The notes below the pieces were generated by a model that was not told where the DNA came from, searched no databases, and saw only the letters and a list, made by a program, of their open reading frames with translations. A program made the translations under genes and the position numbers. A stretch of 64,000 bases of DNA from Providencia vermicola (GTDB lineage Bacteria > Pseudomonadota > Gammaproteobacteria > Enterobacterales > Enterobacteriaceae), in NCBI RefSeq assembly GCF_010748935.1, contig NZ_CP048796.1:933001-997000 (forward strand), read 5' to 3'. This document shows positions 38,772 through 48,111 of the stretch, in pieces; positions within the stretch are counted from its first letter, which is position 1, and each line of letters opens with the position of its first letter.

Positions 38772-39935
38772 TCAACATGGTTGATAGTTCAGAGCACTGA
38801 GCATAGTGCCGAGTTTATTGCTGGTTTCACACCATTCATTTTCTGGCTGTGAATCGGGCACAATTCCTGCACCTGCAAATAATTCAATTCGGTATGTGCT
38901 AACTTTTCCACAGCGAATAACGACGACCCATTCACCATTACCTTCAGCATCACTCCAACCTATAATCCCTCCAAACCATTGACGATCAAAAGGTTCCAAT
39001 TGAGTTATCAAATCACGAGCAATCATCGAGGGAGTGCCACATAATGCAGGAGTTGGATGTAGTAAGCATGCTAGAGAAATGGCACTTTCATTTTTATCTT
39101 TAACCAGTCCCTCGATTTCTGTGGCGAGATGCCACAGCTTTGGTGTGCTGATTAAAGAGGGGACAGGGATCGTAAGGTCTTGGCAATGTGCGGATAATTG
39201 GTGATGAATCGCTTTGGTCACTAACTCATGTTCGTAGCGATCTTTGGATGAAGTAAGTAACGTTTCTTTAGCTAAATTATCGCTAGCGCTGTTTTCACCT
39301 CGTTTAGCTGTACCAGCTAATGGGCATGACCAAAGTTTATCCCCTTGTTTACGTAGTAGTAATTCGGGACTGGCCCCCACCAGAGTACAGTCTGAAAGTG
39401 GCAGATAAAAATTGTAGCTGGATGGGTTTTGCTTATGGAGCTGGCACCAGATGCTGAGTGCATTGAGTGGCTTGATACTTTCAATATTGAGTAAACGTGA
39501 GAGTACGACTTTATCTAGTGTATCACCATGAAGTGCGCAAAGAGCCTTTTTCACCATTGAACAAAAGTCATTATGATCTAAATATTGGTGAAGTTGGCCC
39601 ATAACGTTAACCGGAGTATTGGGCAGCGCTAGCGTATGTCTATCGAACCATTGGTATGATTGAGGAATATATAATGCACTGGCGTGTCGTTTATCGAATG
39701 GAATGACGCCAGCGATAATAGGGTTTTTTATACCCGCCCGAGTTGCCTGTATAAGCAATTGCTCTATTTGCCGTTGGAATTCGCTATTGTGACGATGCCC
39801 TTGTTCCGCAGGTAGCGTGAGATTGGCAAATATTCCTTTTGCGAGCAAACTCTTATGAGGAGAAGTAAAAATGAAATCCTCTTTTTTTATGGTAAGCGGT
39901 ATATGAGAATACGACCGGCACATCACACTAGACAC
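38772..39935 (-). CDS. entC: Isochorismate synthase
   Basis: Converts chorismate to isochorismate, the first step to DHB. The start is taken as GTG at 39935 because a perfect AGGAGG (39942-39947) stands 6 bases before it, giving 387 residues, close to E. coli EntC (391). An in-frame ATG at 40001 would add 22 residues without a good ribosome site. Family segments include GASPELLLRK, PLAGTAKRGE, SSKDRYEHELVT, LHPTPALCGTP and the C-terminal IELFAGAGIVPDSQPENEW, which holds Mg-binding and catalytic residues. It heads the entC-B-A operon behind a Fur-type promoter. Confidence 0.92.
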   Translation of the reverse strand: MSSVMCRSYSHIPLTIKKEDFIFTSPHKSLLAKGIFANLTLPAEQGHRHNSEFQRQIEQLLIQATRAGIKNPIIAGVIPFDKRHASALYIPQSYQWFDRHTLALPNTPVNVMGQLHQYLDHNDFCSMVKKALCALHGDTLDKVVLSRLLNIESIKPLNALSIWCQLHKQNPSSYNFYLPLSDCTLVGASPELLLRKQGDKLWSCPLAGTAKRGENSASDNLAKETLLTSSKDRYEHELVTKAIHHQLSAHCQDLTIPVPSLISTPKLWHLATEIEGLVKDKNESAISLACLLHPTPALCGTPSMIARDLITQLEPFDRQWFGGIIGWSDAEGNGEWVVVIRCGKVSTYRIELFAGAGIVPDSQPENEWCETSNKLGTMLSALNYQPC

Positions 39936-40167
39936 ATTTAGCCTCCTGCTACTCCATGTTTTTATTGAAAATATTGGTTTATTGTTTTGTTGGTAAAACA
40001 ATTAGCGTAAAAGTATTTATCTCTTCAGCTATCTAGTTTTGTCGACATACCATTAGAGTTCGATTGATTAGCTCACTAGGCTATTGCTATAGAAATAAGC
40101 ATATTTTCCATTAAAGGATGGAATTTGTGTTGTCTGTAATTCAGTAAAGCTATGTTAAATTTCTATC

Positions 40168-40200
40168 ATATTATTACAAATGGTAATAATTATCAATATT
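40168..40200 (-). promoter_or_regulatory. Sigma-70 promoter with overlapping Fur box for entCBA
   Basis: On the minus strand TTGATA (40196-40191), 17 bases, then TAATAT (40173-40168) form a strong promoter reading into entC. The 19 bases at 40182-40200 match 14 of 19 positions of the Fur consensus, covering the -35 and part of the spacer. A second, weaker Fur-like half lies near 40225-40240. The leader to the GTG at 39935 is about 225 bases. Iron repression of DHB synthesis is predicted. Confidence 0.78.
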
Positions 40201-40450
40201 ATTCGCATTCTATATTTAATGAGGGATGATGATAACATTAGGGCAATAAATGTTAATTTTTACAGTTAGTTATGTGGATTAGGTGTCTCCTGCATTTGCA
40301 CAATCTAGAGAAACTAAGTAAAAAATATGACTCATGCCTGAGTGCCAATATTGAGCTATTAAAGTTAGTGATATTTGAAATTTTTGTTTTATCTAGGTTT
40401 GATAACGTATTCTTAATGAGTATTAAAGCGGGGGAGGGGGAAGAGTTATT
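40201..40450. other. Gene-free stretch between entC promoter and integrase remnant
   Basis: About 250 bases with no supportable gene. A 60-codon frame at 40272-40454 on the plus strand has no ribosome site and no family resemblance. The stretch is probably upstream regulatory DNA of entC plus decayed island DNA beyond the 3' end of the integrase remnant. Confidence 0.4.
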
Positions 40451-40752
40451 TTAAATGAGCAGAGAGTTTGCTTTTTTGGAGGGCTTCTTAAGCGTTACAG
40501 TGAGCGCTACGGCTGGATTCCTGTGTTCAGCAGGATCGTTACCTTCAGCTAATCGCTTTCTGGCTTCATCACGTTTAACGCGAATGTCAGCAAGAGAAAT
40601 ATCAGAGAGTTATTTTTTCTTCAACTGTGAAACGGTATTTTATATGTCAGTAATGAGCCGCATTAGGTTTGATGAGAAGATAAAGCTCATACGCATCAAA
40701 GAACTTGTACTCTTTGCCTTTTGCTTGGTAGTCAGTATCTACTGGGGGTCAT
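40451..40752 (-). pseudogene. Decayed P4-type tyrosine integrase, N-terminal arm-binding domain
   Basis: Three minus-strand fragments in different frames line up in order with the N-terminal domain of P4-family integrases: DYQAKGKEYKFFDAYELYLL then IKPNAAHY (about 40729-40640), HIKYRFTVEEKITL just after, and ISLADIRVKRDEARKRLAEG then NDPAEH, running on to a stop at 40451. Frameshifts or stops separate them, and the catalytic domain is missing. The ATG near 40752 may be the old start. The remnant begins 167 bases from the 3' end of tRNA-Phe, in the place and orientation such integrases take at tRNA-borne islands. Confidence 0.85.
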
Positions 40753-40918
40753 TATGGGGAAGTCTAAATGATTTTGAACAAGATAAACCTAAAAAATTCA
40801 TCAACAGGCACTGACTTTAGTGTTGAATTTGCTGAAGTACAATAGGTGATAGTATAAGGTAACTGAGTGAATATAAAGGAGTTTACTTGACTTGAGGAGA
40901 CCACTGTAGAAGAGAAAG

Positions 40919-40994
40919 TGGTGCCCGGACTCGGAATCGAACCAAGGACACGGGGATTTTCAATCCCCTGCTCTACCGACTGAGCTATCCGGGC
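40919..40994 (-). tRNA. tRNA-Phe (GAA)
   Basis: 76 bases with an encoded CCA end. The sequence starts GCCCGGATAGCTCAG and folds as a cloverleaf. Anticodon GAA stands at positions 34-36 within a GGGGA/TCCCC stem, the T arm contains GGTTCGATTCC, and the acceptor stem GCCCGGA pairs with TCCGGGC. tRNA-Phe genes near mltC are known integration sites for islands in enterobacteria. Its 3' end faces the integrase remnant and siderophore locus. I found no second copy of the 3' end near the left edge of the window. Confidence 0.97.
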
Positions 40995-41114
40995 AACGAG
41001 GCGTATTAAACCTGATTTCACTGTGGGAGTCAAGGTGAATTCAAAAAACTTTCTATCAGATGCGCTTTTTTTCAACATGTTAGCCAACGATTGAACAATT
41101 AGCATAATAAAAAG

Positions 41115-41163
41115 ACAATGAAATAAAAAACACTCGAAAGCGCTAGGCTTAAACGAGTGTTTT
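41115..41163 (-). terminator. Rho-independent terminator of mltC
   Basis: On the minus strand AAAACACTCG (41163-41154) pairs with CGAGTGTTTT (41136-41127) around a 17-base loop, and the transcript continues into TTTATTTC. It lies 21 bases beyond the mltC stop, as expected for the end of the mutY-yggX-mltC transcript. Confidence 0.75.
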
Positions 41164-41183
41164 CTGTTCATACAATGACAAGG

Positions 41184-42275
41184 TTAGCGACGATAATTTT
41201 TTTGCGCTTTATTAACTTTGATTAGATAGTTACGCGATTCGGCTGCTGGGTGTTTTGTTGACAACGTTTCATAGACTTCACCAGGTTCCAATTGATTAAT
41301 TTTTTGTGCAGCGGTCTTTTTATCGCTATGGAAGACTCTTAGTACGCTACCTGCACCGCCATTATAGGCCGTGATGACAGCATAACGGCGTGAGGTTGCA
41401 TTTTGAATGTCGCCTAAATAACTGTTTTGTAAAATTGCCAAGTAAGCTGTACCGGTATCGATATTTTTTTCTGGATCGAAGAGGTAACTACGGCTTGGTA
41501 CACCTGATTTACCTTGGGAACGGAAAACATCTTTTCCTGCCGTGTTTGGCATAATCTGCATTAGACCTAAGGCATCAGAACGGCTGACTGCATAGGGGTT
41601 AAAGCTCGATTCGATTTGCATAATGGCTAAAATAAGCGATTCATCGACACCATATTTAGCCGAAGCCTTTTTGATAAATGGCAGGTATTTATGGGCACGT
41701 TTATCAAGGTGGTTAGGGACGAGTTGCATCGTGACAGACCAGACAACATTCATTCCTGACTGCCGGCGCTGCATTTTATTATTAATTAGATAATCAGCGT
41801 ATTTAGTTGCACGCCATTCCCAGCGAATGGGTTCGCCAGTATTATCTAATACCTGACCAAATAAGAACGGCTCTTTACTGTGAGGAATATCGTTAATATC
41901 TGAGTATAGGTCAATGGAGTTTGGATCATCACCCATTAATAAGGTTGTGATGATGGCTTTTTTCAGATGTTCTGAAGGCTCTACGGCGGAAATGGTTTCA
42001 ACTGTGATAGTCCCTTCATCAAAGTTTATGTGGCTCCGAGTACGATACTCATCTGTATATTTCACATAGTCTTTAGGACCGGCAATAAGAACTTCTTTGA
42101 TCCCCCAAATATTTTCGATATTGTGGGCAAATTGCCCCATAAGAATATCGAACCCATTGGTGTCTTTCACATAGTTAGGATTAAAATCAGATTCTTTCTT
42201 GCTGGAGCAGGAGATGAGTAGAGGCACCAGCAGTGTTAGGGCTAACAGTTTTTTCATACATTCCACAGTATTCAA
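41184..42275 (-). CDS. mltC: Membrane-bound lytic murein transglycosylase C
   Basis: 363 residues with a lipoprotein signal: a hydrophobic stretch and lipobox LISC, so it is anchored in the outer membrane. The C-terminal half is a lysozyme-like SLT domain with catalytic Glu in [12 protein letters not shown] (about 216), then ALGLMQIMP and [11 protein letters not shown]. It cleaves murein glycan strands with 1,6-anhydro ring formation. The length equals E. coli MltC (about 359), and it follows yggX and mutY as in E. coli. A 24-base hairpin (42282-42305) without T-run lies in the gap to yggX and may modulate read-through. Confidence 0.95.
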   Translation of the reverse strand: MNTVECMKKLLALTLLVPLLISCSSKKESDFNPNYVKDTNGFDILMGQFAHNIENIWGIKEVLIAGPKDYVKYTDEYRTRSHINFDEGTITVETISAVEPSEHLKKAIITTLLMGDDPNSIDLYSDINDIPHSKEPFLFGQVLDNTGEPIRWEWRATKYADYLINNKMQRRQSGMNVVWSVTMQLVPNHLDKRAHKYLPFIKKASAKYGVDESLILAIMQIESSFNPYAVSRSDALGLMQIMPNTAGKDVFRSQGKSGVPSRSYLFDPEKNIDTGTAYLAILQNSYLGDIQNATSRRYAVITAYNGGAGSVLRVFHSDKKTAAQKINQLEPGEVYETLSTKHPAAESRNYLIKVNKAQKNYRR

Positions 42276-42311
42276 GCTAATGGTCTACCGAATAACAGGT
42301 AGACCGATTGA

Positions 42312-42581
42312 TTATTTTTCAGGTGTATAGCCGTCGATATGGATATCGTGTCCTTCAAATAGGAACTTTATCATCTCTTGTTCCAGCATTTTACGATCAT
42401 CAGGGTTCATCGTATTCAATTTTTTTTCGTTGATCAGCATGGTTTGTTTGGCCATCCATTGACCCCAAGCTTCTTTGGAAATTTCATTAAAAATACGTTT
42501 TCCTAGCTCACCCGGATATAGCTGAAAATCTTGTCCTTCAGCATCACGTTGTAAAAAAGTACAAAAAATTGTTCTACTCAT
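42312..42581 (-). CDS. yggX: Fe(2+)-trafficking protein YggX
   Basis: 89 residues, the family's normal size, with [16 protein letters not shown] at the start holding the conserved Cys, and [21 protein letters not shown]. It is a small cytoplasmic protein linked to protection of iron-sulfur clusters from oxidation. Its start overlaps the mutY stop by one base, so the two are coupled; MutY itself carries an iron-sulfur cluster. Confidence 0.96.
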   Translation of the reverse strand: MSRTIFCTFLQRDAEGQDFQLYPGELGKRIFNEISKEAWGQWMAKQTMLINEKKLNTMNPDDRKMLEQEMIKFLFEGHDIHIDGYTPEK

Positions 42582-43645
42582 TATTGTTTCCTCAGAATAT
42601 CAGGCGGCACGGCAAGCTGTTGAAGTAAGCTTTCAACCGGCGCAGCTAGGCCGATTGTTGCACCGAGATTTAAGTTATACCAAAGTCCTTTGCCTTCATC
42701 CATGGCTGAAGTAAATGCCTGAATATTAACTTTAACAGGAATAATATCCAGATGAAAATGGCTGAAAGTGTGGCGAAACGCAATTAATTGTTCTGGAGTG
42801 TCATGTTTGATCCCCGTTTGCGCCAGCCATTCATGCATTTGTTGCTGTGTTTCGAATTGCGGGAAAGCAAATAAGCCTCCCCAGATACCTGACGGTGGAC
42901 GTTGTTCCAACCAAACCTGTTCTCCGTGTTGCAGAATGAGGAACCAAGCCGTTTTTTCAGGAATTTTTTGTTTCGGTTTTTTACCCGGATAGTTTTGCCA
43001 TGAATGGTTGGCGTATGCGATGCAGCCTAACTGTAGTGGGCATAATTCACATTTAGGCTTACTACGGGTACATACCATGGCGCCTAAATCCATCATGGCT
43101 TGGTTAAAGAATTGCACGCCTTCGTTGGGGGTGACTTTAGCGCTGATTTCCCATAGGCGATTTTCCACTTCTTTTTTTCCCGGCCATCCTTCAATAGCAT
43201 AGCAACGAGCAAGTACTCGTTTAACATTACCATCAAGAATTGGGTAGTGCTGTTGTTGTGATAGCGACAAGATAGCGCCTGCTGTTGAACGGCCAACTCC
43301 GGGAAGAGCGACAACGTCATCAAATGAAGTTGGGAATTGACCATGAAAACGTTCAGCAATCACTTTTGCGGCTTTATGTAAATTTCGTGCACGAGCATAG
43401 TAACCAAGACCCGTCCAAAGGTGTAATACCTCATCGAGGGGGGCATTTGCGAGCGCGATGACATCAGGAAAACGGCTGATAAACTTTTCAAAATAGGGGA
43501 TAACCGTACTTACTTGGGTTTGTTGCAGCATGACTTCGGAAAGCCAGACATGATAGGACGTCTTTTCTTTTTGCCATGGCAAAGTTTTACGTCCATATTT
43601 GTGATACCAGTTAAGCACGGCGAACGAAAATTGTTGAGCTTCCAT
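42581..43645 (-). CDS. mutY: A/G-specific adenine glycosylase MutY
   Basis: 354 residues. It removes adenine mispaired with 8-oxoguanine or guanine. Visible are [12 protein letters not shown] with the catalytic Glu, the helix-hairpin-helix [24 protein letters not shown] with the catalytic Asp, the iron-sulfur ligand pattern C-x6-C-x2-C-x5-C ([17 protein letters not shown]), and a C-terminal NUDIX-like domain for 8-oxoG recognition. It is the first gene of the mutY-yggX-mltC operon and is divergent from trmB. Confidence 0.96.
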   Translation of the reverse strand: MEAQQFSFAVLNWYHKYGRKTLPWQKEKTSYHVWLSEVMLQQTQVSTVIPYFEKFISRFPDVIALANAPLDEVLHLWTGLGYYARARNLHKAAKVIAERFHGQFPTSFDDVVALPGVGRSTAGAILSLSQQQHYPILDGNVKRVLARCYAIEGWPGKKEVENRLWEISAKVTPNEGVQFFNQAMMDLGAMVCTRSKPKCELCPLQLGCIAYANHSWQNYPGKKPKQKIPEKTAWFLILQHGEQVWLEQRPPSGIWGGLFAFPQFETQQQMHEWLAQTGIKHDTPEQLIAFRHTFSHFHLDIIPVKVNIQAFTSAMDEGKGLWYNLNLGATIGLAAPVESLLQQLAVPPDILRKQ

Positions 43646-44051
43646 TGAGTATATTGTTTTTATCGGTAGTTCTATTAAAAGTCAGTGATGCTCAGGATTG
43701 CAACATAGACCGAACACACTGTAAACCGCTTATTGTGTGCTAGAGTGTAAAGTTATCCAATTTTCACCTGTAACTTTGGTGGAGTTTTGATAAACTCCCT
43801 GCTCTTTAATATATACTCGCTATGCTGCACGGATGTTGGACTTTGTTTGGCTACCTTGTTGAGCTAGCTTAGTGGTGTCGCTATCTGCGCACTTTGAGAT
43901 ATCGGTGTTAGCCTCTCAGTGGACTGAGGGAATTAGAGTATGCAATCTATTTTATTCGTTGTGCTACTGATACATGGAAGAGAGTAGACAGATACAGTCA
44001 TGTTTCGCTTATTTACTTGATTAGGCAATTAATTCGTAGAATTTTTATATT
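43646..44051. other. Divergent intergenic region mutY/trmB
   Basis: 406 bases with no supportable gene. It must contain the promoters for mutY (minus) and trmB (plus). A small hairpin is formed by CTCAGT-GG-ACTGAG near 43914-43928. TTGATAAACTCCC near 43794 and AT-rich segments downstream are possible promoter parts, but none is convincing. Confidence 0.35.
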
Positions 44052-44771
44052 ATGATCAATAACGTCATCTCCCCAGAATATAATGAAGAAGGGCGGGTTA
44101 TGCGCCGCGTTCGCAGCTTTGTTCGTCGCCAAGGGCGTTTGACGCAACGCCAAGAAGATGCGCTACAAAGTGAATGGGCGGCAATGGGTATCGATTTTGT
44201 CGCACAGCCTTTAGATCTTGCAGCGGTTTTTAATAATCAAAACCCTGTTGTGTTAGAGATAGGTTTTGGGATGGGAGCCTCTTTGGTCACTATGGCTTCA
44301 CAAAACCCTGAAAAAAACTTTCTTGGAATTGAAGTTCATGCGCCGGGGGTTGGAGCATGTCTTGCTTCAGCAAAAGAAGAGAATGTGACTAATTTGCGTG
44401 TGATGTGCCATGACGCAATTGAAGTTTTGGACCGTATGATCCCAGATGAGAGCTTATCGATGGTTCAGTTATTTTTCCCAGATCCATGGCACAAGGCGAA
44501 ACATAATAAACGTCGTATCGTTCAGGGGCCTTTTGCTGATAAGATCCGCACAAAACTTGCTGTAGGTGGGGTTTTTCATATGGCAACGGATTGGGAGCCT
44601 TATGCAGAGCATATGTTGGAAGTGATGACTCATGCGCAAGGGTATAAAAACTTATCAGCATCTGGTGATTATGTTCCTCGTCCAGCAACACGACCAGAAA
44701 CAAAATTTGAAAAGCGTGGCCAGCGATTAGGGCACGGTGTATGGGATTTAATGTTTGAGAGGACAAAATAA
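44052..44771 (+). CDS. trmB: tRNA (guanine-N7)-methyltransferase
   Basis: 239 residues, the same as E. coli TrmB. It methylates G46 of tRNAs with S-adenosylmethionine. [11 protein letters not shown] is the SAM-binding glycine loop, and [18 protein letters not shown] is the family signature containing the catalytic Asp. The stop overlaps the yggL start by one base (TAATG), as in E. coli. Confidence 0.96.
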   Translation: MINNVISPEYNEEGRVMRRVRSFVRRQGRLTQRQEDALQSEWAAMGIDFVAQPLDLAAVFNNQNPVVLEIGFGMGASLVTMASQNPEKNFLGIEVHAPGVGACLASAKEENVTNLRVMCHDAIEVLDRMIPDESLSMVQLFFPDPWHKAKHNKRRIVQGPFADKIRTKLAVGGVFHMATDWEPYAEHMLEVMTHAQGYKNLSASGDYVPRPATRPETKFEKRGQRLGHGVWDLMFERTK

Positions 44772-45100
44772 TGGCTAAGCAACAACGTAGTCGTCGTTTA
44801 CGCAAAAAATTACGTATTGATGAATTCCAAGAGTTAGGGTTTATCGTAAAATGGAGTTTTGAAGAAGGCACTCCAATTGAAGAAGTTGATCGTGCTGTTG
44901 ATGCACTGATTGCGGAAGCGATTGAACCGAATGGCTTAGCATTCGAAGCGAGTGGCTATATGAGCTGGGAAGGTATTGTTTGCTTGCAAAAAATTGGTAA
45001 GTGTACCGAAGAACACCGTGCAATCGTGGAAAATTGGCTGAAATCAAAAGGCATGAAAGACATCGTTGTTTCTGAACTATTTGATGTTTGGTGGGAATAA
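44771..45100 (+). CDS. yggL: YggL family protein (DUF469)
   Basis: 109 residues, matching YggL in size. The basic start KQQRSRRLRKKLRIDEFQEL and the ending SELFDVWWE are typical. It is translationally coupled to trmB. E. coli YggL has been linked to the ribosome; no motif here tells more. A good terminator follows. Confidence 0.93.
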   Translation: MAKQQRSRRLRKKLRIDEFQELGFIVKWSFEEGTPIEEVDRAVDALIAEAIEPNGLAFEASGYMSWEGIVCLQKIGKCTEEHRAIVENWLKSKGMKDIVVSELFDVWWE

Positions 45101-45166
45101 GTTCTTAACTAGGTAATCAATTTATTTGGTTTCCTCGTTTTACGAACTCTAACGGTTGTTACGACC

Positions 45167-45196
45167 AAAGGCATCCTTAATGGATGCCTTTGTTTT
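45167..45196 (+). terminator. Rho-independent terminator after trmB-yggL
   Basis: AAAGGCATCC at 45167-45176 pairs perfectly with GGATGCCTTT at 45182-45191 around a 5-base loop, followed by GTTTTC. It lies just before glsB, so glsB must have another promoter or depend on read-through. Confidence 0.8.
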
Positions 45197-45211
45197 CTGG
45201 AGTAAAGCGCA

Positions 45212-46138
45212 GTGAGTCGTCTGTTTTCTAATCAACTATTGAATGATATTTTAGATCAAGTGCGACCATTGATTGGTCAAGGTGCAGTTGCCGATTACAT
45301 TCCTGCATTAGCGAAAGTCTCTCCTCATCAATTGGGGATTGCGGTGCACACCGCAGAAGGTGAGACTTTTAGGGCAGGAGATGCTCAAACTCGTTTTTCG
45401 ATCCAATCGATTTCCAAAGTGCTTAGTTTGACTTTGGCGATGACGCGTTATGAAGAAGATGAAATTTGGAGTCGAGTTGGGAAAGAGCCCTCGGGTTTAC
45501 CTTTCAATTCCTTGATCCAAATCGAAATGGAAAAAGGTATTCCGCGTAACCCGTTTATTAATGCAGGGGCTATCGTGATTACGGATATGTTGCAATCACG
45601 GCTAAGTGCACCGAAACAACGTATGCTGGAGTTTGTCAGAAAACTGGCTTGCGAACCAGATATTAGCTATGACCTTGAGGTTGCGCGTTCAGAACTTGAG
45701 CATGCAAGCCGAAATGCCGCAATTGCTTTTTTAATGAAATCCTTTGGTAATTTTGAGAATAATGTCCTTACAGTTCTCGAAACTTACTTTCATTATTGTT
45801 CTCTCAGTATGAACTGTGTAGAGCTAGCGCGCTGTTTCTCTTATTTGACTGCGCAAGGGGTTTCAGCTTGCTCGGTTGACCCGGTTATTACGCCATTACA
45901 ATCACGGCAAATTAATGCGTTAATGATGACTTGTGGTATGTATGATGGCTCTGGTGAGTTTGCTTTTCGCATTGGCATGCCAGGAAAATCCGGTGTTGGC
46001 GGTGGGATCGTCTGCATTGTACCGAATCAGTTCTCTGTGGCGGTATGGGCGCCCGAGCTAGATTCCGCAGGGAACTCGCTGGTGGGGTGTGCAGCGTTAG
46101 AATTATTATCAAAACGAATTGGTCGTTCAGTGTTCTAG
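45212..46138 (+). CDS. glsB: Glutaminase
   Basis: 308 residues starting at GTG, preceded by GGAGTAAA. It hydrolyses glutamine to glutamate and ammonia. The serine-dependent site [11 protein letters not shown] (Ser-x2-Lys) is near residue 65, followed by [10 protein letters not shown] and, at the C-terminus, [13 protein letters not shown]. The size and motifs match the E. coli YneH/GlsB type. It sits between yggL and yggN and has only 20 bases of sequence after the terminator before its start. Confidence 0.94.
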   Translation: MSRLFSNQLLNDILDQVRPLIGQGAVADYIPALAKVSPHQLGIAVHTAEGETFRAGDAQTRFSIQSISKVLSLTLAMTRYEEDEIWSRVGKEPSGLPFNSLIQIEMEKGIPRNPFINAGAIVITDMLQSRLSAPKQRMLEFVRKLACEPDISYDLEVARSELEHASRNAAIAFLMKSFGNFENNVLTVLETYFHYCSLSMNCVELARCFSYLTAQGVSACSVDPVITPLQSRQINALMMTCGMYDGSGEFAFRIGMPGKSGVGGGIVCIVPNQFSVAVWAPELDSAGNSLVGCAALELLSKRIGRSVF

Positions 46139-46175
46139 TTATCACCAAAGATAAAACGATCGAATAGGAGTTACT

Positions 46176-46901
46176 ATGTTACGCCGTACTTTAATTGCAT
46201 TCTCATTATTGGCTTGTGCAACCAGTCAGGCCGCTGACTACAAATGTTCAGTGACACCTAAGGATGATATCTTTATGACTCCTGAAAATGTGCAAGTTAT
46301 CGGACGCAGTGGTGATTTGAAAATCACTCCAAATGGGGATGTGACCCTTAATGGTCAAAGCATTACGTTGACTGAACAGCAAAGGCAGCAGGCTATTCGT
46401 TACCAAACGGCTGTTCGCAATGATCTTCCATGGATTAAACAGGAAACCCAACAGAAACTGTCTGTATCAAAAAATACGCTCGATAAAGTGGTCATACGCG
46501 TTATCGGAGAAGATAGTAATGTACGTAAGCGCCTCTCAAAATTAGAAAATGACCTTAATGGGCAGATCAACCAAGTGATCGAAACTCGCCCAAATGGCTA
46601 TGCTTTTCACCATGACGCAATAAATAAAGTTGAAACTCAAGGGCGTCAATTAGTGAATGATAGCTTAGGGGGAATATTACAAGACAGTATTAATGAAATG
46701 GGGCGTAAACAGCTACTCTCAGGTGGAGATAGCAGTAAGGCCTTACAAGGACTGCTTGGAAACCTAGGTGGCTTGCAGCAAGACTTAGAAGCAGAATGGA
46801 AAAAGCAAGAGAATAGTTTCCAACAATTTGGCCAGCAAGTTTGCGGCAAAGTGACATCGTTGGAACAACAACGAATTGCCTTGATGAATGCGCTTAAGTA
46901 A
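46176..46901 (+). CDS. yggN: YggN family periplasmic protein (DUF2884)
   Basis: 241 residues with a clear signal peptide (RRTLIAFSLLACATSQAA), so it is exported. The rest is polar, with a helical Gln/Glu-rich C-terminal part (about 180-235), as in E. coli YggN (239). Function is unknown. A GGAG precedes the ATG. It follows glsB by 37 bases and may share its transcript. Confidence 0.9.
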   Translation: MLRRTLIAFSLLACATSQAADYKCSVTPKDDIFMTPENVQVIGRSGDLKITPNGDVTLNGQSITLTEQQRQQAIRYQTAVRNDLPWIKQETQQKLSVSKNTLDKVVIRVIGEDSNVRKRLSKLENDLNGQINQVIETRPNGYAFHHDAINKVETQGRQLVNDSLGGILQDSINEMGRKQLLSGGDSSKALQGLLGNLGGLQQDLEAEWKKQENSFQQFGQQVCGKVTSLEQQRIALMNALK

Positions 46902-47008
46902 AAACGGAATAGGCGTTTTTTAAGTCATATTAAATTGTTAGGTAGCCGTGTTTTTTATCGCATTGCTGCCTTCTATTATCTTTATTGCAAAAATGTGATG
47001 TTTTTATC

Positions 47009-47073
47009 AATAATAATAATCAAAATGAAATTGATTCTTATTTAATTGACTTATTAACAACTCACTCTAGAAT
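47009..47073 (+). promoter_or_regulatory. Promoter with putative Fur box before the FatB-like gene
   Basis: TTGACT (47046-47051), 16 bases and TAGAAT (47068-47073) form a plausible promoter about 38 bases before the ATG at 47111. The 19 bases at 47009-47027 match 14 of 19 positions of the Fur consensus, and Fur-like AT-rich sequence continues up to the -35. Iron repression of the binding-protein gene is likely but less certain than for the receptor. Confidence 0.6.
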
Positions 47074-47110
47074 GCGAGTTTGGTTTAGCGACTTAACTGG
47101 TATTGTTTAT

Positions 47111-48061
47111 ATGAAAAAATTCATTCCTGCTGTACTTGTTTCCTTACTTTCTTTTTCCGCGCCGTATGCACTGAGTGCAGAATCGACAGTTTTTACGCCA
47201 AATGCCGTCATTGCACAAGGCACTGAAAAAGTGAATATCAAACATGTGTCTGGAGAAACTGAAGTGAATAAAGCGCCACAGAAAGTGGTTTTATTCGATT
47301 TCGGTATCTATGATTCCATGCAAAAGCTAGGATTAGGCGATAAAGTGGTGGCTTTGCCGACAGGGAATGCACCTGAATATGTGAAAGGCAGTATTCCAAC
47401 AACGATGCAAAATGCAGGTGGAATGAAGCAGCCAGACTTGGATAAAATTGCTGAATTGAAGCCTGATCTTATCGTGATTACAGGCCGTCAAGGCAAATCT
47501 TATGAAGCGTTATCGAAGATTGCACCAACAGTTAATTTAGGGACAGATAGCAAGCATTATATTGATTCAGTTAAAGCAAATATCAATCTAATTGGTGAGC
47601 TTTATGGCAATCAAAAAGCGGTAGAAGAACAGTTGGCACAACTGGATAAGTCGATTGCTGCTGCACAAGAAAAAGCGAAACAATCGAAATCTAACGTGTT
47701 AGTACTGCTACACAATGATGGTAAGCTAATCCCGAATAATCAAAGTGTTGTTTATGATGTTGTGAAAGCACAACGTGTTGAGCTTCCTGCTCCTGCTGAG
47801 GCTGATAAAGCTAAGCGCCGCGTTGTTGATACCAAAACGATAGCACAAGCAAATCCTGATGTGATTTTAATTGTGGATCGTAGCGAAGCAATTGGGGCGG
47901 GTAAGCTGGATAAAACGGTTTTTGAAGATCAAAACATTCAAGAAACGAAAGCATATAAAAATGGTAAGATCACCTACCTTAAATCGGATCTGTGGTATTT
48001 ATCCGGTGGGGGCTTAGTGAGTTTGACCGAACAAGTCAACGAAGTTGCCAAGGCATTATAA
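47111..48061 (+). CDS. Periplasmic iron-siderophore binding protein, FatB/CeuE/YclQ-like
   Basis: 316 residues from the ATG at 47111, chosen because a standard signal peptide follows directly (MKKFIPAVLVSLLSFSAPYA, cleavage near LSAES). An upstream in-frame start at 46985 would bury it. The mature part is a class III binding protein: VVLFDFGIYDSMQKLGL, MKQPDLDKIAELKPDLIVI, SDLWYLSGGGL. FatB and CeuE relatives carry anguibactin or catecholate siderophores to an ABC permease. No permease gene lies nearby, so it is an orphan that must work with a transporter encoded elsewhere or with the island-encoded uptake proteins. It lies outside the island in core-like DNA between yggN and hemW. Confidence 0.88.
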   Translation: MKKFIPAVLVSLLSFSAPYALSAESTVFTPNAVIAQGTEKVNIKHVSGETEVNKAPQKVVLFDFGIYDSMQKLGLGDKVVALPTGNAPEYVKGSIPTTMQNAGGMKQPDLDKIAELKPDLIVITGRQGKSYEALSKIAPTVNLGTDSKHYIDSVKANINLIGELYGNQKAVEEQLAQLDKSIAAAQEKAKQSKSNVLVLLHNDGKLIPNNQSVVYDVVKAQRVELPAPAEADKAKRRVVDTKTIAQANPDVILIVDRSEAIGAGKLDKTVFEDQNIQETKAYKNGKITYLKSDLWYLSGGGLVSLTEQVNEVAKAL

Positions 48062-48067
48062 GGATAG

Positions 48068-48095
48068 AAACCCACGACATGCGTGGGTTTTTTTA
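48068..48095 (+). terminator. Rho-independent terminator after the FatB-like gene
   Basis: AACCCACG (48069-48076) pairs with CGTGGGTT (48082-48089) around ACATG, followed by a run of Ts to 48094. It is a strong terminator 7 bases beyond the stop codon, separating this gene from the convergent hemW. Confidence 0.88.
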
Positions 48096-48111
48096 TATTG
48101 GCTGAAAGGGG

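Noticed and set aside
39936..40001. 22-codon upstream extension of entC to ATG 40001
   Set aside because: A perfect AGGAGG stands 6 bases before the GTG at 39935, and the shorter protein has the normal EntC length.
40272..40454. 60-codon plus-strand frame
   Set aside because: No ribosome site, no family features, and it runs into the integrase remnant that reads on the other strand.
40455..40814. 119-codon plus-strand frame near tRNA-Phe
   Set aside because: It is the antisense shadow of the decayed integrase; the minus-strand translation is the one with family similarity.
46985..47110. Upstream 42-codon extension of the FatB-like gene
   Set aside because: A normal signal peptide starts at 47111; the extension covers the promoter and Fur-like box.
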